7,186 nt of DNA, from positions 1 to 7,186 of the forward strand of contig DAHVAU010000064.1 in the NCBI GenBank assembly GCA_027314465.1, in the 5' to 3' direction. Positions 1 to 6,169 of the stretch are shown here, in pieces. The notes beneath the pieces are model-generated. The model was not told the origin of the DNA. It saw only the letters and a program-made list of their open reading frames with translations, and made no database searches. Each line of letters begins with the position of its first letter. Positions within the stretch are counted from its first letter, which is position 1. Source of the stretch: Microcaldota archaeon. Its GTDB lineage: Archaea; Micrarchaeota; Micrarchaeia; Micrarchaeales; CABMGC01. The position numbers and the translations under genes were made by a program.

Positions 1-676
1 TGCCCTTGAATCGCATGGCAACGCCCTTGCCTACCCATCCATATCCGCCAACCACAACCCTCTTGCCGGGCACGAAGATATTCGTCGCCCTTATTACGCC
101 GTCAAGGGTGCTCTGCCCGGTGCCATACCTGTTGTCGAACAGATACTTTGTGTAGGCATTGTTCACTGCGACTATTGGGTACTGCAGCACGCCATCGTCC
201 TCCATCGCCTTTATCCTGTGTATGCCGCTTGTGGTCTCCTCGGTGCCGCCCATGACCTCTACCCTATTCTTCAGGCTGTGTATTGCAGAGTGCAGATCTG
301 CGCCATCGTCTATAACAATGTCAGGCCTGAACTCAACCATCTTGCGTATGTGCTCTCTGTACTCATCAACGCTCTCTGCGTTCATTGCGTAGATGTTGAC
401 GCCGTCCTTTGCAAGAGCGGCGGCCACGTCATCCTGGGTGGATAGGGGGTTGCCTGCAGCAAGCGCTATCTGCGCGCCTGCGGCCTTCAGGCTGCGCATC
501 AGCACTCCAGTCTCCTTTGTTATGTGAAGCACTGCGGATATCCTGTAGCCCTTGAAAGGCTCTGACCTGGAGAACTCCTTTCTTACCTCCATGAGCGCAG
601 GCATGTGCAGCTCCGCCCATTCCAGCTGGCGCTCTCCCTGCTCAGACAGCTTAATGTCCCTTACCTTGTAAGGCAT
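1..676 (-). CDS. ahcY: Adenosylhomocysteinase, N-terminal 225 residues (cut by window edge)
   Basis: Cytosolic enzyme that reversibly splits S-adenosylhomocysteine, the by-product of SAM-dependent methylation, into adenosine and homocysteine. Visible family marks are H51 in LHITKETGVL, the AGNPLSTQDD block (74-83), the acidic pair in VIDDGADL (121-128), EETTSG (146-151), VNNAYTKYLFDNRYGTGQST (171-190) with the K177/D181/N182 catalytic and NAD-positioning residues, and the NAD Rossmann glycines in GGYGWVGKG (210-218). The reading frame is open to base 1. Archaeal members are roughly 410-420 residues, so slightly more than half is present. The ATG at 674-676 follows an AGGTG Shine-Dalgarno with a 6-base spacer. 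It lies 15 bases after the eL41 stop, so the two genes are probably co-transcribed. Some archaeal members are reported to act on S-inosylhomocysteine instead; the sequence alone cannot separate these. Confidence 0.96.
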   Translation of the reverse strand, partial: MPYKVRDIKLSEQGERQLEWAELHMPALMEVRKEFSRSEPFKGYRISAVLHITKETGVLMRSLKAAGAQIALAAGNPLSTQDDVAAALAKDGVNIYAMNAESVDEYREHIRKMVEFRPDIVIDDGADLHSAIHSLKNRVEVMGGTEETTSGIHRIKAMEDDGVLQYPIVAVNNAYTKYLFDNRYGTGQSTLDGVIRATNIFVPGKRVVVGGYGWVGKGVAMRFKG

Positions 677-682
677 TCAAAG

Positions 683-687
683 CACCT
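683..687 (-). promoter_or_regulatory. Shine-Dalgarno site of ahcY (AGGTG)
   Basis: AGGTG on the minus strand, six bases before the ahcY ATG and inside the 15-base gap after eL41. It matches the archaeal anti-SD complement GGAGGTG. It fixes the ahcY start and shows that ahcY is translated from an internal position of a shared transcript. Confidence 0.6.
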
Positions 688-691
688 ATGC

Positions 692-805
692 TCAGAGCTC
701 TCCTACTCTTCTCTTCTGCGCTCTCTTTATCCTTCGCCTTCTCTTCTTTAGCCACTTCCAGCGCATACGTCCCTTCTTCTTCCACTTCCTAGGTATACTT
801 CCCAG
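692..805 (-). CDS. rpl41e: Large-subunit ribosomal protein eL41 (L41e), 37 codons
   Basis: Very small, extremely basic protein that sits at the ribosomal subunit interface. The reading frame encodes LGSIPRKWKKKGRMRWKW followed by LKKRRRRIKRAQKRRVGEL and TGA. The RMRWKW-LKKRRRR core is the eL41 signature, and the PRKWKKKG extension resembles archaeal eL41 as I remember it from Thermococcales. About half the residues are Lys or Arg. Start choice: the only in-frame ATG (764-766) would cut the protein to 24 residues and lose the PRKWKKKG segment. The frame is closed by TAA at 827-829, leaving CTG at 803-805 as the best longer start; it has GGTG five bases upstream. The family assignment is secure, the start is not: a 24-residue product from the ATG is the alternative. 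First gene of an operon with ahcY. Confidence 0.8.
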   Translation of the reverse strand: MGSIPRKWKKKGRMRWKWLKKRRRRIKRAQKRRVGEL

Positions 806-810
806 ATTAG

Positions 811-814
811 CACC
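811..814 (-). promoter_or_regulatory. Possible Shine-Dalgarno (GGTG) for the CTG start of eL41
   Basis: GGTG on the minus strand, five bases before CTG 803-805. The same GGTG with a five-base spacer precedes the divergent GTG gene at 880, and AGGTG precedes ahcY. This is the main sequence support for non-AUG initiation of eL41. Confidence 0.4.
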
Positions 815-841
815 AGCTACTGATTGTTATCAGCATAACTC

Positions 842-854
842 TTAATAATATAAT
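842..854 (+). promoter_or_regulatory. Putative TATA region for the surface-protein/cysS pair
   Basis: TTAATAATATAAT lies about 30 bases before the GTG at 880. A start site 25-27 bases downstream would fall near 872-876, giving a very short or no leader. The nearby TATTTAAA (856-863) is the alternative box but is only 20 bases from the start codon. The two divergent operons therefore overlap in their promoter region. Confidence 0.4.
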
Positions 855-866
855 CTATTTAAATCC
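854..866 (-). promoter_or_regulatory. Putative TATA box for the eL41-ahcY operon
   Basis: The minus strand reads GATTTAAATAGA with the TTTAAATA core at 856-863. A start site about 26 bases downstream falls near 834, giving a leader of about 30 bases before the eL41 CTG that contains the GGTG site. Inferred from spacing and AT content only. Confidence 0.45.
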
Positions 867-879
867 TTACGGTGCACTC

Positions 880-1632
880 GTGGAGAACCAGCGCTCTATA
901 GTTGCGTATGCAGCACTGTTCATGGTGCTTGTTATTGCCATATACCTGCTGCTTCCAAAGCAGTCGGGACTGTCAGCAGGCACTTCCATATCCTCAAGTC
1001 AGTCCACTAGCATAGGGGCGCCAACATCAGTGGCGGCAGTTACAACCCAGCCCTACTCCAACAAGTGCCAGCTCTCGACCATAATAGGCCTGAAGAACGG
1101 ATACTTCATCAACGGCACGTACTCGGGATGGAACGTTACTGGCCTGGGCTTCGGATCTGCGCCTTTCAATGTCACCAAGGCCAACAGCGAAGGGAACTAC
1201 TTCAGCCAGCCATGGGTGGTCAACGCAACGGACTACATGGCCACTACTTATAACGGCGGCACCAATCTGGTGCTCGGCAACCTTACCTCGGATCCGTTCA
1301 CGGCCTCGCTGCCTTACCTCAACTTCCAGCTCGTGTCCCCCGACAGCAACCTTCTGTACGTGGAGATACTGCAGAACGGCGTGCCGCGCATAGTGACGCA
1401 CTTCGATACCTATGTGCTTCAGAGCGGCGGAAACTCCAGCAGCAGCCTGGTAAACGCAAGCATAAGCCTCATACCTCTGCTGTGCCAGACAGTCCAGGTC
1501 AGGGTAGTGTCAGGCGCAGCAGGCACCTCCCAGAGCCAGTTCGACTACATCGCTGTCACTGGGTTCCACCAGAGCGTCATTAAGCAGATGGCGCCCGGCA
1601 TACTGGTCAACCAGACTATCAACGTAACATAA
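880..1632 (+). CDS. Signal-anchored, probably glycosylated surface protein of unknown function
   Basis: 250 residues from a GTG start preceded by GGTG (871-874) with a five-base spacer. One hydrophobic helix at residues 7-26 (IVAYAALFMVLVIAIYLLLP) has few flanking charges and no obvious cleavage site, so it looks like an N-terminal anchor with the rest outside the cell. Residues 27-60 are a Ser/Thr-rich linker. Residues 63-230 are rich in aromatic and beta-branched residues and look like an all-beta domain; the GYFINGTYSGWNVTG segment resembles the openings of jelly-roll or galactose-binding-like modules, but this is only an impression. Nine N-X-S/T sequons (N78, 85, 97, 115, 134, 185, 192, 244, 248) suggest dense N-glycosylation. 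C63 and C202 are the only cysteines and could form one disulfide. It ends nine bases before cysS and shares its transcript. No named family recognised. Confidence 0.85.
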   Translation: MENQRSIVAYAALFMVLVIAIYLLLPKQSGLSAGTSISSSQSTSIGAPTSVAAVTTQPYSNKCQLSTIIGLKNGYFINGTYSGWNVTGLGFGSAPFNVTKANSEGNYFSQPWVVNATDYMATTYNGGTNLVLGNLTSDPFTASLPYLNFQLVSPDSNLLYVEILQNGVPRIVTHFDTYVLQSGGNSSSSLVNASISLIPLLCQTVQVRVVSGAAGTSQSQFDYIAVTGFHQSVIKQMAPGILVNQTINVT

Positions 1633-1635
1633 GGA
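1631..1635 (+). promoter_or_regulatory. Shine-Dalgarno of cysS (AAGGA), overlapping the upstream stop
   Basis: AAGGA shares two bases with the TAA at 1630-1632 and lies six bases before the ATG at 1642. It directly abuts the other ATG at 1636, which is too close for ribosome placement. It therefore decides the start of cysS and implies coupled translation with the surface protein. Confidence 0.55.
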
Positions 1636-1641
1636 ATGCTG

Positions 1642-3072
1642 ATGCTCTTATACAACACCCTCTCCAGAAAGAAGGAGGAGTTCAAGCCGATGCACGCCGG
1701 AAAGGTTAACATGTTCGTATGCGGCCAGACAGTGTACGACGACGCGCATCTGGGCCACGCAAAGAACTACATAAACTTCGACGTGGTCTGCAGGTGGCTT
1801 AAGGCCAGCGGATACTCCGTAAGGTACGTGCAGAACATAACTGACATTGATGACAAGATAATAGCAAGGGCCAGCGAGCAGGGCACAGAGCCTCTTGCCC
1901 TCGCCCGCAAGTTCGAGGCACGCTTCATGGAAGACATGGAAGCCATAGGCGTCAGGAGCAATGTGAGCGAGTACCCCAGGTCGCATGACTACATAGGGTT
2001 CATAGCAGAGCAGATACAACTGCTGCTGGACAAGGGCTATGCGTACCTCCTTGGCCAGGACGTCTACTACGATGTGGCAAAGTTCGAGGACTACACAAAG
2101 CTCTCCGGCATGAAGATAAGCGAGCTGGAGAAGCACAGAATAGAGCCAAAGCAGGGCAAGAGGCATACGTACGACTTCGTGCTGTGGAAGGGATCCAAGC
2201 AGGGCGAGCCAAGCTGGGACATCAAGCTCACTGCGCAAGGCGAGGAGCACAAGATGAAGGGAAGGCCCGGCTGGCACATAGAGGACACTGCAATAACCTA
2301 TGCAATATTCGGCAAGCAGTACGACATCCACGGCGGCGCAATAGAGCTGATATTCCCGCACCATACAAACGAGATAGCCCAGGCCCAGGCCGCATTCGGT
2401 GTCAGGCCGTTCGTCAGGTACTGGATGCACTCCGGCATAATGCTCATAAAAGGCGAGAAGATGTCCAAGAGCCTGAAGAACTTCATAAGGATAAGGGAGC
2501 TGCTAAGCGACTACGACCCTGAGGCCCTGCGCCTTCTCATCTGCTCAACGCATTACCGCAAGGACATAGCCTACAGCGATGCCCTGATGAAGGCAGCGGC
2601 CTCTAGGCTCAGGTACCTGTATTCATCGCTCGGCGTGTTCTACAGCATGGAGCAGTCCGCCAGCACGCTCAAGTGCGCCGACACCGAAAGGATAATATCG
2701 CAGCTCAGCTCCGGATTCGCCCAGGCCATGGACGATGACATAAATACGCCACTGGCGCTCTCCAGGCTTGCCGGGGCAATAGACGGCCTAAGGCTTTACG
2801 CTGAAACATACCCCCAGATCAGCTCGGCCGCAAAGGAGTCGGCTATCTCGGGGATACTCGGGCATGCGGCCGTGCTGGGCATACTTCAGGGCGATGCGTA
2901 CAAGCAGAAGCTGCCGGACGAGGCATCGGCCATGATAAAGGAGAGGGAGAGGCTGCGCAGGGCAAAGGACTTCGCCAGGGCTGATGAGATAAGGGCAAGG
3001 CTGCATAAGGAGCTTGGCATAGTAGTCGAGGACAGCGAGTACGGCACCATATGGTACAGGCAGCGCAAGTAG
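1642..3072 (+). CDS. cysS: Cysteinyl-tRNA synthetase
   Basis: Class I aminoacyl-tRNA synthetase that charges tRNA-Cys in the cytosol. Numbering from the ATG at 1642 (476 residues): MLLYNTLSRKKEEF start, FVCGQTVYD with zinc ligand C27, HIGH motif as HLGH (36-39), YVQNITDIDDKI (62-73), GRPGWHIEDTAIT (207-219), YDIHGG (227-232), FPHHTNEIAQ (238-247) with H240 and E244, and KMSKS at 273-277, followed by a helical anticodon-binding region. Length is close to the bacterial enzyme of about 460. An ATG at 1636 would add two residues but touches the SD, so 1642 is preferred. The position that is a zinc-binding cysteine in E. coli (C209) is D215 here, so the zinc site would have one carboxylate in place of a thiol. 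Isoleucine is written ATA in 31 of 37 cases. The stop is 25 bases from the stop of the convergent gene. Confidence 0.97.
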   Translation: MLLYNTLSRKKEEFKPMHAGKVNMFVCGQTVYDDAHLGHAKNYINFDVVCRWLKASGYSVRYVQNITDIDDKIIARASEQGTEPLALARKFEARFMEDMEAIGVRSNVSEYPRSHDYIGFIAEQIQLLLDKGYAYLLGQDVYYDVAKFEDYTKLSGMKISELEKHRIEPKQGKRHTYDFVLWKGSKQGEPSWDIKLTAQGEEHKMKGRPGWHIEDTAITYAIFGKQYDIHGGAIELIFPHHTNEIAQAQAAFGVRPFVRYWMHSGIMLIKGEKMSKSLKNFIRIRELLSDYDPEALRLLICSTHYRKDIAYSDALMKAAASRLRYLYSSLGVFYSMEQSASTLKCADTERIISQLSSGFAQAMDDDINTPLALSRLAGAIDGLRLYAETYPQISSAAKESAISGILGHAAVLGILQGDAYKQKLPDEASAMIKERERLRRAKDFARADEIRARLHKELGIVVEDSEYGTIWYRQRK

Positions 3073-3077
3073 CGGAT

Positions 3078-3087
3078 CCGGGCCCGG
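3078..3087. other. 10-base GC palindrome between convergent genes
   Basis: CCGGGCCCGG is a perfect palindrome in the 25-base gap between the stops of cysS and the unknown gene at 3098. No T-run follows on either strand, so it is not a convincing terminator and may be chance in GC-rich DNA. Confidence 0.25.
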
Positions 3088-3097
3088 CGTTCACGCA

Positions 3098-3553
3098 CTA
3101 AAGCTGAGCGCCCTGCTGCGGCTGCTGTGCAGCCGCTGTCTCCTCAGCCATCGCCCTGCCGCCCCTCTTCTTCTGCCTGTCCATCCTCGCGTTTGCGAAC
3201 AGCAGGACCAGATCCTCGTCCTTCTGCGACTCCATCCATGTCTTTATGTACAGCGATACGTTCTTCAGGGGCTTTGAGTATCTGTCAGTGAACGCATACA
3301 TGCCATCCTCGTGCTTGAGCAGTCCGACCCTGACCCCGAAGTCAAGGTACCTCTTCCATGTGGCAAGGGGCAGCTCGGATCCGCAGTCCTTGAGCCTTAA
3401 GCCGTTTCTCTTCTTGACCTCGTAAAGGGCCTTTGAGAACCTGTACGCCTTGGTCTCATTGTCGAAGTACACCTTGGCTATGTCCTTGACGTTCGGATCC
3501 TTTAGCTTCTCCTTCAGAGGTGCATCCTCATACTCCCAATACCTGATCGCCAT
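3098..3553 (-). CDS. Unknown protein with a winged-helix-like core, 151 residues
   Basis: I do not recognise the family. From ATG 3551-3553: a charged N-terminus (MAIRYWEYEDAPLKEKLKDP), a predominantly helical stretch at about 21-60, then TWKRYLDFGVRVGLLKHEDGMYAFTDRYSKPLKN (65-98), which reads like a recognition helix followed by a beta wing as in winged-helix domains (LGLL...YxFT pattern). NVSLYIKTWMES and DLVLLFANARMD form later helices. The end is a basic patch (RQKKRGGR, 126-133) and an Ala/Gln-rich tail. One cysteine (C57). A longer GTG start at 3614-3616 is possible, but a TATA-like TTATAAGTTTAAATT sits 23-38 bases before the ATG and would lie inside that extension, so a leaderless start at the ATG is preferred. 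DNA or RNA binding is an inference from shape only. Confidence 0.75.
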   Translation of the reverse strand: MAIRYWEYEDAPLKEKLKDPNVKDIAKVYFDNETKAYRFSKALYEVKKRNGLRLKDCGSELPLATWKRYLDFGVRVGLLKHEDGMYAFTDRYSKPLKNVSLYIKTWMESQKDEDLVLLFANARMDRQKKRGGRAMAEETAAAQQPQQGAQL

Positions 3554-3575
3554 GAATCTGTTAGGCTCTTGAACG

Positions 3576-3591
3576 AATTTAAACTTATAAG
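3576..3591 (-). promoter_or_regulatory. Putative TATA box of the winged-helix-like gene (leaderless)
   Basis: The minus strand has TTATAAGTTTAAATTC in a locally AT-rich patch between two GC-richer genes. The centre of TTTAAATT is about 26 bases from the ATG at 3553 and no SD lies between, as expected for a leaderless archaeal transcript. This gives the gene its own promoter although it also follows the DRG gene closely. Confidence 0.5.
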
Positions 3592-3623
3592 ACTGTAAAG
3601 AGGCTCTGCGGTACACGGCAGCG

Positions 3624-4733
3624 TCAGTCGAATACCACTGTTACAACATCGCCATCCTTTACTATGTGCTCCATGCCGACCCTCTGGTTCGGGAACTTTG
3701 AGCTCGGCCCGCTTATGTATGCGAAGCGCGCGCTCTTAATAAGCTTGGAGTTTATCCTGCGCACCACTTCAGTTATATCCGAGCCGCTGTCCAGCACCAT
3801 GGGCCTGTCGAAATCCGCAGTGCCGTCCTTTGGCTTTAGATACACCCTTATCAGTCCAAGTCCGTTGAACACCAGCCTCCTCAGCTCGCTTATGTTCTGC
3901 GCCATCTTGGCGCTTATGGGTATGACGTGCATGCCTGTGCGCGACTCTATCTCGCTGCGCACCGCATCCACCCTCTTCTGGTCCGCAGTGTCTATCTTGT
4001 TGAGCGCGACCACTCCGCGCATGTACACGCAGTTGTCGGCTATGAAGTCTATTATCATGTCCTCGGTCGCGTCCTGGTAGAATATTATCTTGCCGTTGAA
4101 GATCTTGAACTCGTTTAGTATGCCCGTGATGACATCCTTCTTTGGTACTGCGTGGCCATTGCCCTCTATCTCCATGCCTCCGGCGAAGCTCTTCTCAAGC
4201 CTTATGTTGGGCTTCTTCCTGTTCACCCTTATGTTGAGCAGGCCTATCTCCTCTACCAGCTGGTAGAGCTGCGGGTACGTGTTTATGTCGACCACAAAGA
4301 GCATCAGATCCGCTATGCGTATCACGCTGATTATCTTCATGCTGCCCCCGCGCCCGACGTGCGCGCCCTGTATGAGCCCGGGCAGGTCCAGTATCTGTAT
4401 CTTCGCGCCGTTGTACTCCATCATTCCCGGTATTACGTCAATGGTTGTGAACGCGTAATCTGCAACTTTCGAATCCACCCCTGTGAGCACCCTTAGCAGC
4501 GACGACTTGCCTGCGTTCGGAAATCCCACAAGAACTATGGTGGCGTTGCCGCTCTTCCTTACAGAGTATCCTGTGCCGCTCCTCCTGCTGCTCGTCTCAA
4601 GCTCGTGCTTTACCTTGGCTATCTTGGCCCTGAGTATGCCAAGATGCTTGTTCGTGGCCTTGTTGTGCTTGGTCTTCGAGTACTCGGAGGTGAGCTCATC
4701 AAGCTGGTGCTTCGCGTACTCCTTGTCTACCAT
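3624..4733 (-). CDS. DRG-type Obg-family GTPase with TGS domain
   Basis: Cytosolic GTPase of the archaeal/eukaryotic DRG subfamily, whose members associate with translating ribosomes. 369 residues from ATG 4731-4733. Order: helical N-terminus with the DRG-like KATNKHLGILRAKIAKVKHEL (26-46); G1 GFPNAGKSS (70-78); G2 in YAFTTIDVIPG (93-103); G3 DLPGL (116-120); the DRG insert around NIRVNRKKPNI (167-177); G4 NKID (245-248); G5 SAK (274-276); C-terminal TGS domain from about IRVYLKP (295) to the end, closing with HIVKDGDVVTVVFD. All GTP-binding motifs are intact. G1 has NAG where eukaryotic DRGs usually have SVG, closer to bacterial Obg. A TTG two codons upstream is a poorer start; AGTGAT before the ATG is a weak SD. 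It follows SRP54 by 44 bases and is probably in its operon. Confidence 0.95.
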   Translation of the reverse strand: MVDKEYAKHQLDELTSEYSKTKHNKATNKHLGILRAKIAKVKHELETSSRRSGTGYSVRKSGNATIVLVGFPNAGKSSLLRVLTGVDSKVADYAFTTIDVIPGMMEYNGAKIQILDLPGLIQGAHVGRGGSMKIISVIRIADLMLFVVDINTYPQLYQLVEEIGLLNIRVNRKKPNIRLEKSFAGGMEIEGNGHAVPKKDVITGILNEFKIFNGKIIFYQDATEDMIIDFIADNCVYMRGVVALNKIDTADQKRVDAVRSEIESRTGMHVIPISAKMAQNISELRRLVFNGLGLIRVYLKPKDGTADFDRPMVLDSGSDITEVVRRINSKLIKSARFAYISGPSSKFPNQRVGMEHIVKDGDVVTVVFD

Positions 4734-4777
4734 GCACAATCACTCTTCTGCGCTCAGCGAACATCAGGCCGGATTCC

Positions 4778-6088
4778 CTACTTCCCTCCGCCTGGCATGA
4801 ACTTTGACATCTGCTTTTTTAAGTCCCTGTTGTTCTTGAGCATGTCTGCCATCTTCTTCATCTTGTTGAAGTCGCCTATCATCTCGCGCACATCCTTCTC
4901 TGTTGCGCCGCTGCCCTTGGCTATCCTTGCTATGCGCTTTGGGTTCCTGAGGAGCTTCTCGTCCTTCCTCTCCTCTTTTGTCATTGAGTTTATCATGTTC
5001 TCGTAGCGCTTCAGCTTCACTTCTCCGCTCTCAAGCGCCTCCTTTGGCACGTCCACTAGTCCCATCATGCCAAGCACGTTCTTCATCGGCCCCATCTTGC
5101 CCATGGCCCTCATCTGCTTGTAGAAGCTCTCGAAATTGAGCTCCTCGGTGTTAACGTCATCAGGACTCATGTCAGAGCTCTTTATGGCCTCTTGCACGTG
5201 CGCCACAAGGGACTCAAGGTCAGGTATGCCAAGCAGCCTTCCAACGAACTTCTTAGAGTCGTAGAGCTCAAGCGCGCCGAGCTTCTCCCCTGTGCCTGTG
5301 AACATGACCCGCGTATTCGCGCCTGCCACTGCGCTCAGCGCGCCGCCCCCCTTTCCAGAGCCGTCGAGCTTTGTGACCACCACCCCTGTGAGCTTTATCG
5401 CCCTGTCGAACTCCCTTGCCTGGTTCCCTGCAACCTGCCCTATGTCCGCATTGATCACAAGCAGCCTCTCCTCAGGTGAAAAGGCCCTGTTTATCTCCTT
5501 TAGCTCCGCTATGAGCTCCTCATCCATGCCGCTCCTGCCGCTCGAGTCGCATATTATGACCTTCTTTCCCTTGAGTGCGCCGAGCCCCTCGCGCACTATG
5601 CGAGCAACGTCCTTCTCTCCCTTCATGCCAAAGAATCCCGCTCCGGCCTGCTTTGCAAGCGTCTCAAGCTGCTCATAGGCCGCCGGCCTGGCCACGTCGC
5701 AGCATATCAGCCCCACCCCAAGCCCCCTGTCCTGGTAGAATTTTGCGAGCTTTGCTGCAGTAGTGGTCTTTCCTGAGCCATAGATGCCTGCAAGAAGTAT
5801 GCGCTTTGGCTTCACCTCAGGCTCATAGCTCTGCCCCATGAGCTTTGTGAGCTCCTCATATACGAGGTTGGTTATGTAGTCGCGCTTGCTGACCCCTGCG
5901 GGAAGCTCGCTGCGCATCGCAGCGTCCTCTATCTTCCTGGTGAAGGCAAAGACCAGGCTCACCTCAACGTCAGCCGATATGAGCGCCTTCTGCAGCTCCT
6001 TGTTGAACTCCTTTATGGTCTTTAGGTCTATGGCAGTGGCGCCGTTTAGACGCGCTATCGCCTTTCTAAGACCCTCTCCCAGGTCCAT
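4778..6088 (-). CDS. srp54: Signal recognition particle 54 kDa protein (SRP54/Ffh)
   Basis: GTPase subunit of the signal recognition particle; it binds 7S RNA and signal sequences and docks with FtsY at the membrane. 436 residues, normal archaeal length. N domain 1-95; G domain with G1 GIYGSGKTTT (101-110), G2 region DVARPAAYEQL (131-141), G3 DSSGR (181-185), G4 TKLDG (239-243), GKGGGALSAVA (245-255), G5 GTGEK (265-269), DLESL linker (290-294); methionine-rich M domain from about 310, with MRAMGKMGPMKNVLGMMG (326-343) and the RNA-binding segment NPKRIARIAKGSG (382-394). Several motifs differ from consensus: Tyr where Gln is usual in G1, DSSGR for DTAGR, DVAR for DTFR, GSGKGGG for GTAKGGG. The P-loop lysine, G4 and M domain are intact, so it should be the working SRP54. 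It starts with ATG 6086-6088 and is probably leaderless. Confidence 0.96.
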   Translation of the reverse strand: MDLGEGLRKAIARLNGATAIDLKTIKEFNKELQKALISADVEVSLVFAFTRKIEDAAMRSELPAGVSKRDYITNLVYEELTKLMGQSYEPEVKPKRILLAGIYGSGKTTTAAKLAKFYQDRGLGVGLICCDVARPAAYEQLETLAKQAGAGFFGMKGEKDVARIVREGLGALKGKKVIICDSSGRSGMDEELIAELKEINRAFSPEERLLVINADIGQVAGNQAREFDRAIKLTGVVVTKLDGSGKGGGALSAVAGANTRVMFTGTGEKLGALELYDSKKFVGRLLGIPDLESLVAHVQEAIKSSDMSPDDVNTEELNFESFYKQMRAMGKMGPMKNVLGMMGLVDVPKEALESGEVKLKRYENMINSMTKEERKDEKLLRNPKRIARIAKGSGATEKDVREMIGDFNKMKKMADMLKNNRDLKKQMSKFMPGGGK

Positions 6089-6108
6089 GATGATCGTTTA
6101 TAGTTAGT

Positions 6109-6117
6109 AGATATAGC
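6109..6117 (-). promoter_or_regulatory. Putative TATA box of srp54 (leaderless)
   Basis: CTATATCTA on the minus strand is centred about 25-26 bases before the srp54 ATG, and no SD is visible between them. A second AT-rich stretch, ATTATAAG, lies about 20 bases further upstream. Spacing is the only evidence. Confidence 0.4.
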
Positions 6118-6142
6118 CAAAAGTCCCTTATAATACTGCCTC

Positions 6143-6163
6143 CAGCCCTCACGGGTAGGGCTG
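6143..6163. repeat. 7-bp inverted repeat between the small membrane gene and srp54
   Basis: CAGCCCT (6143-6149) and AGGGCTG (6157-6163) form a perfect stem with a 7-base loop. It starts seven bases after the stop of the 53-residue gene and lies upstream of the srp54 TATA box. No T-run follows in either direction, so it is not a classical archaeal terminator; it may fold at the 3' end of the small gene's mRNA. Confidence 0.4.
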
Positions 6164-6169
6164 CGGCAT

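Noticed and set aside
1027..1401. 124-codon minus-strand frame opposite the surface protein
   Set aside because: Antisense shadow. The plus-strand frame has the SD, the signal-anchor helix and a sensible sequon pattern.
1648..2430. 260-codon open frame on the minus strand opposite cysS
   Set aside because: It lies wholly antisense to the clear CysRS gene, has no recognisable motif and has the biased composition expected of a GC-rich shadow frame.
3073..3097. Bidirectional terminator between cysS and the convergent gene
   Set aside because: Only a short GC palindrome is present, with no T-run on either strand.
3554..3616. Longer GTG start for the winged-helix-like gene
   Set aside because: The 21 extra residues are encoded by the AT-rich patch that holds the TATA-like box, and no SD precedes the GTG. 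Not fully excluded.
4605..5006. 133-codon plus-strand frame spanning the DRG/SRP54 junction
   Set aside because: It crosses two well-supported minus-strand genes. Its hydrophobic patch is only the reverse reading of the charged SRP54 M domain.
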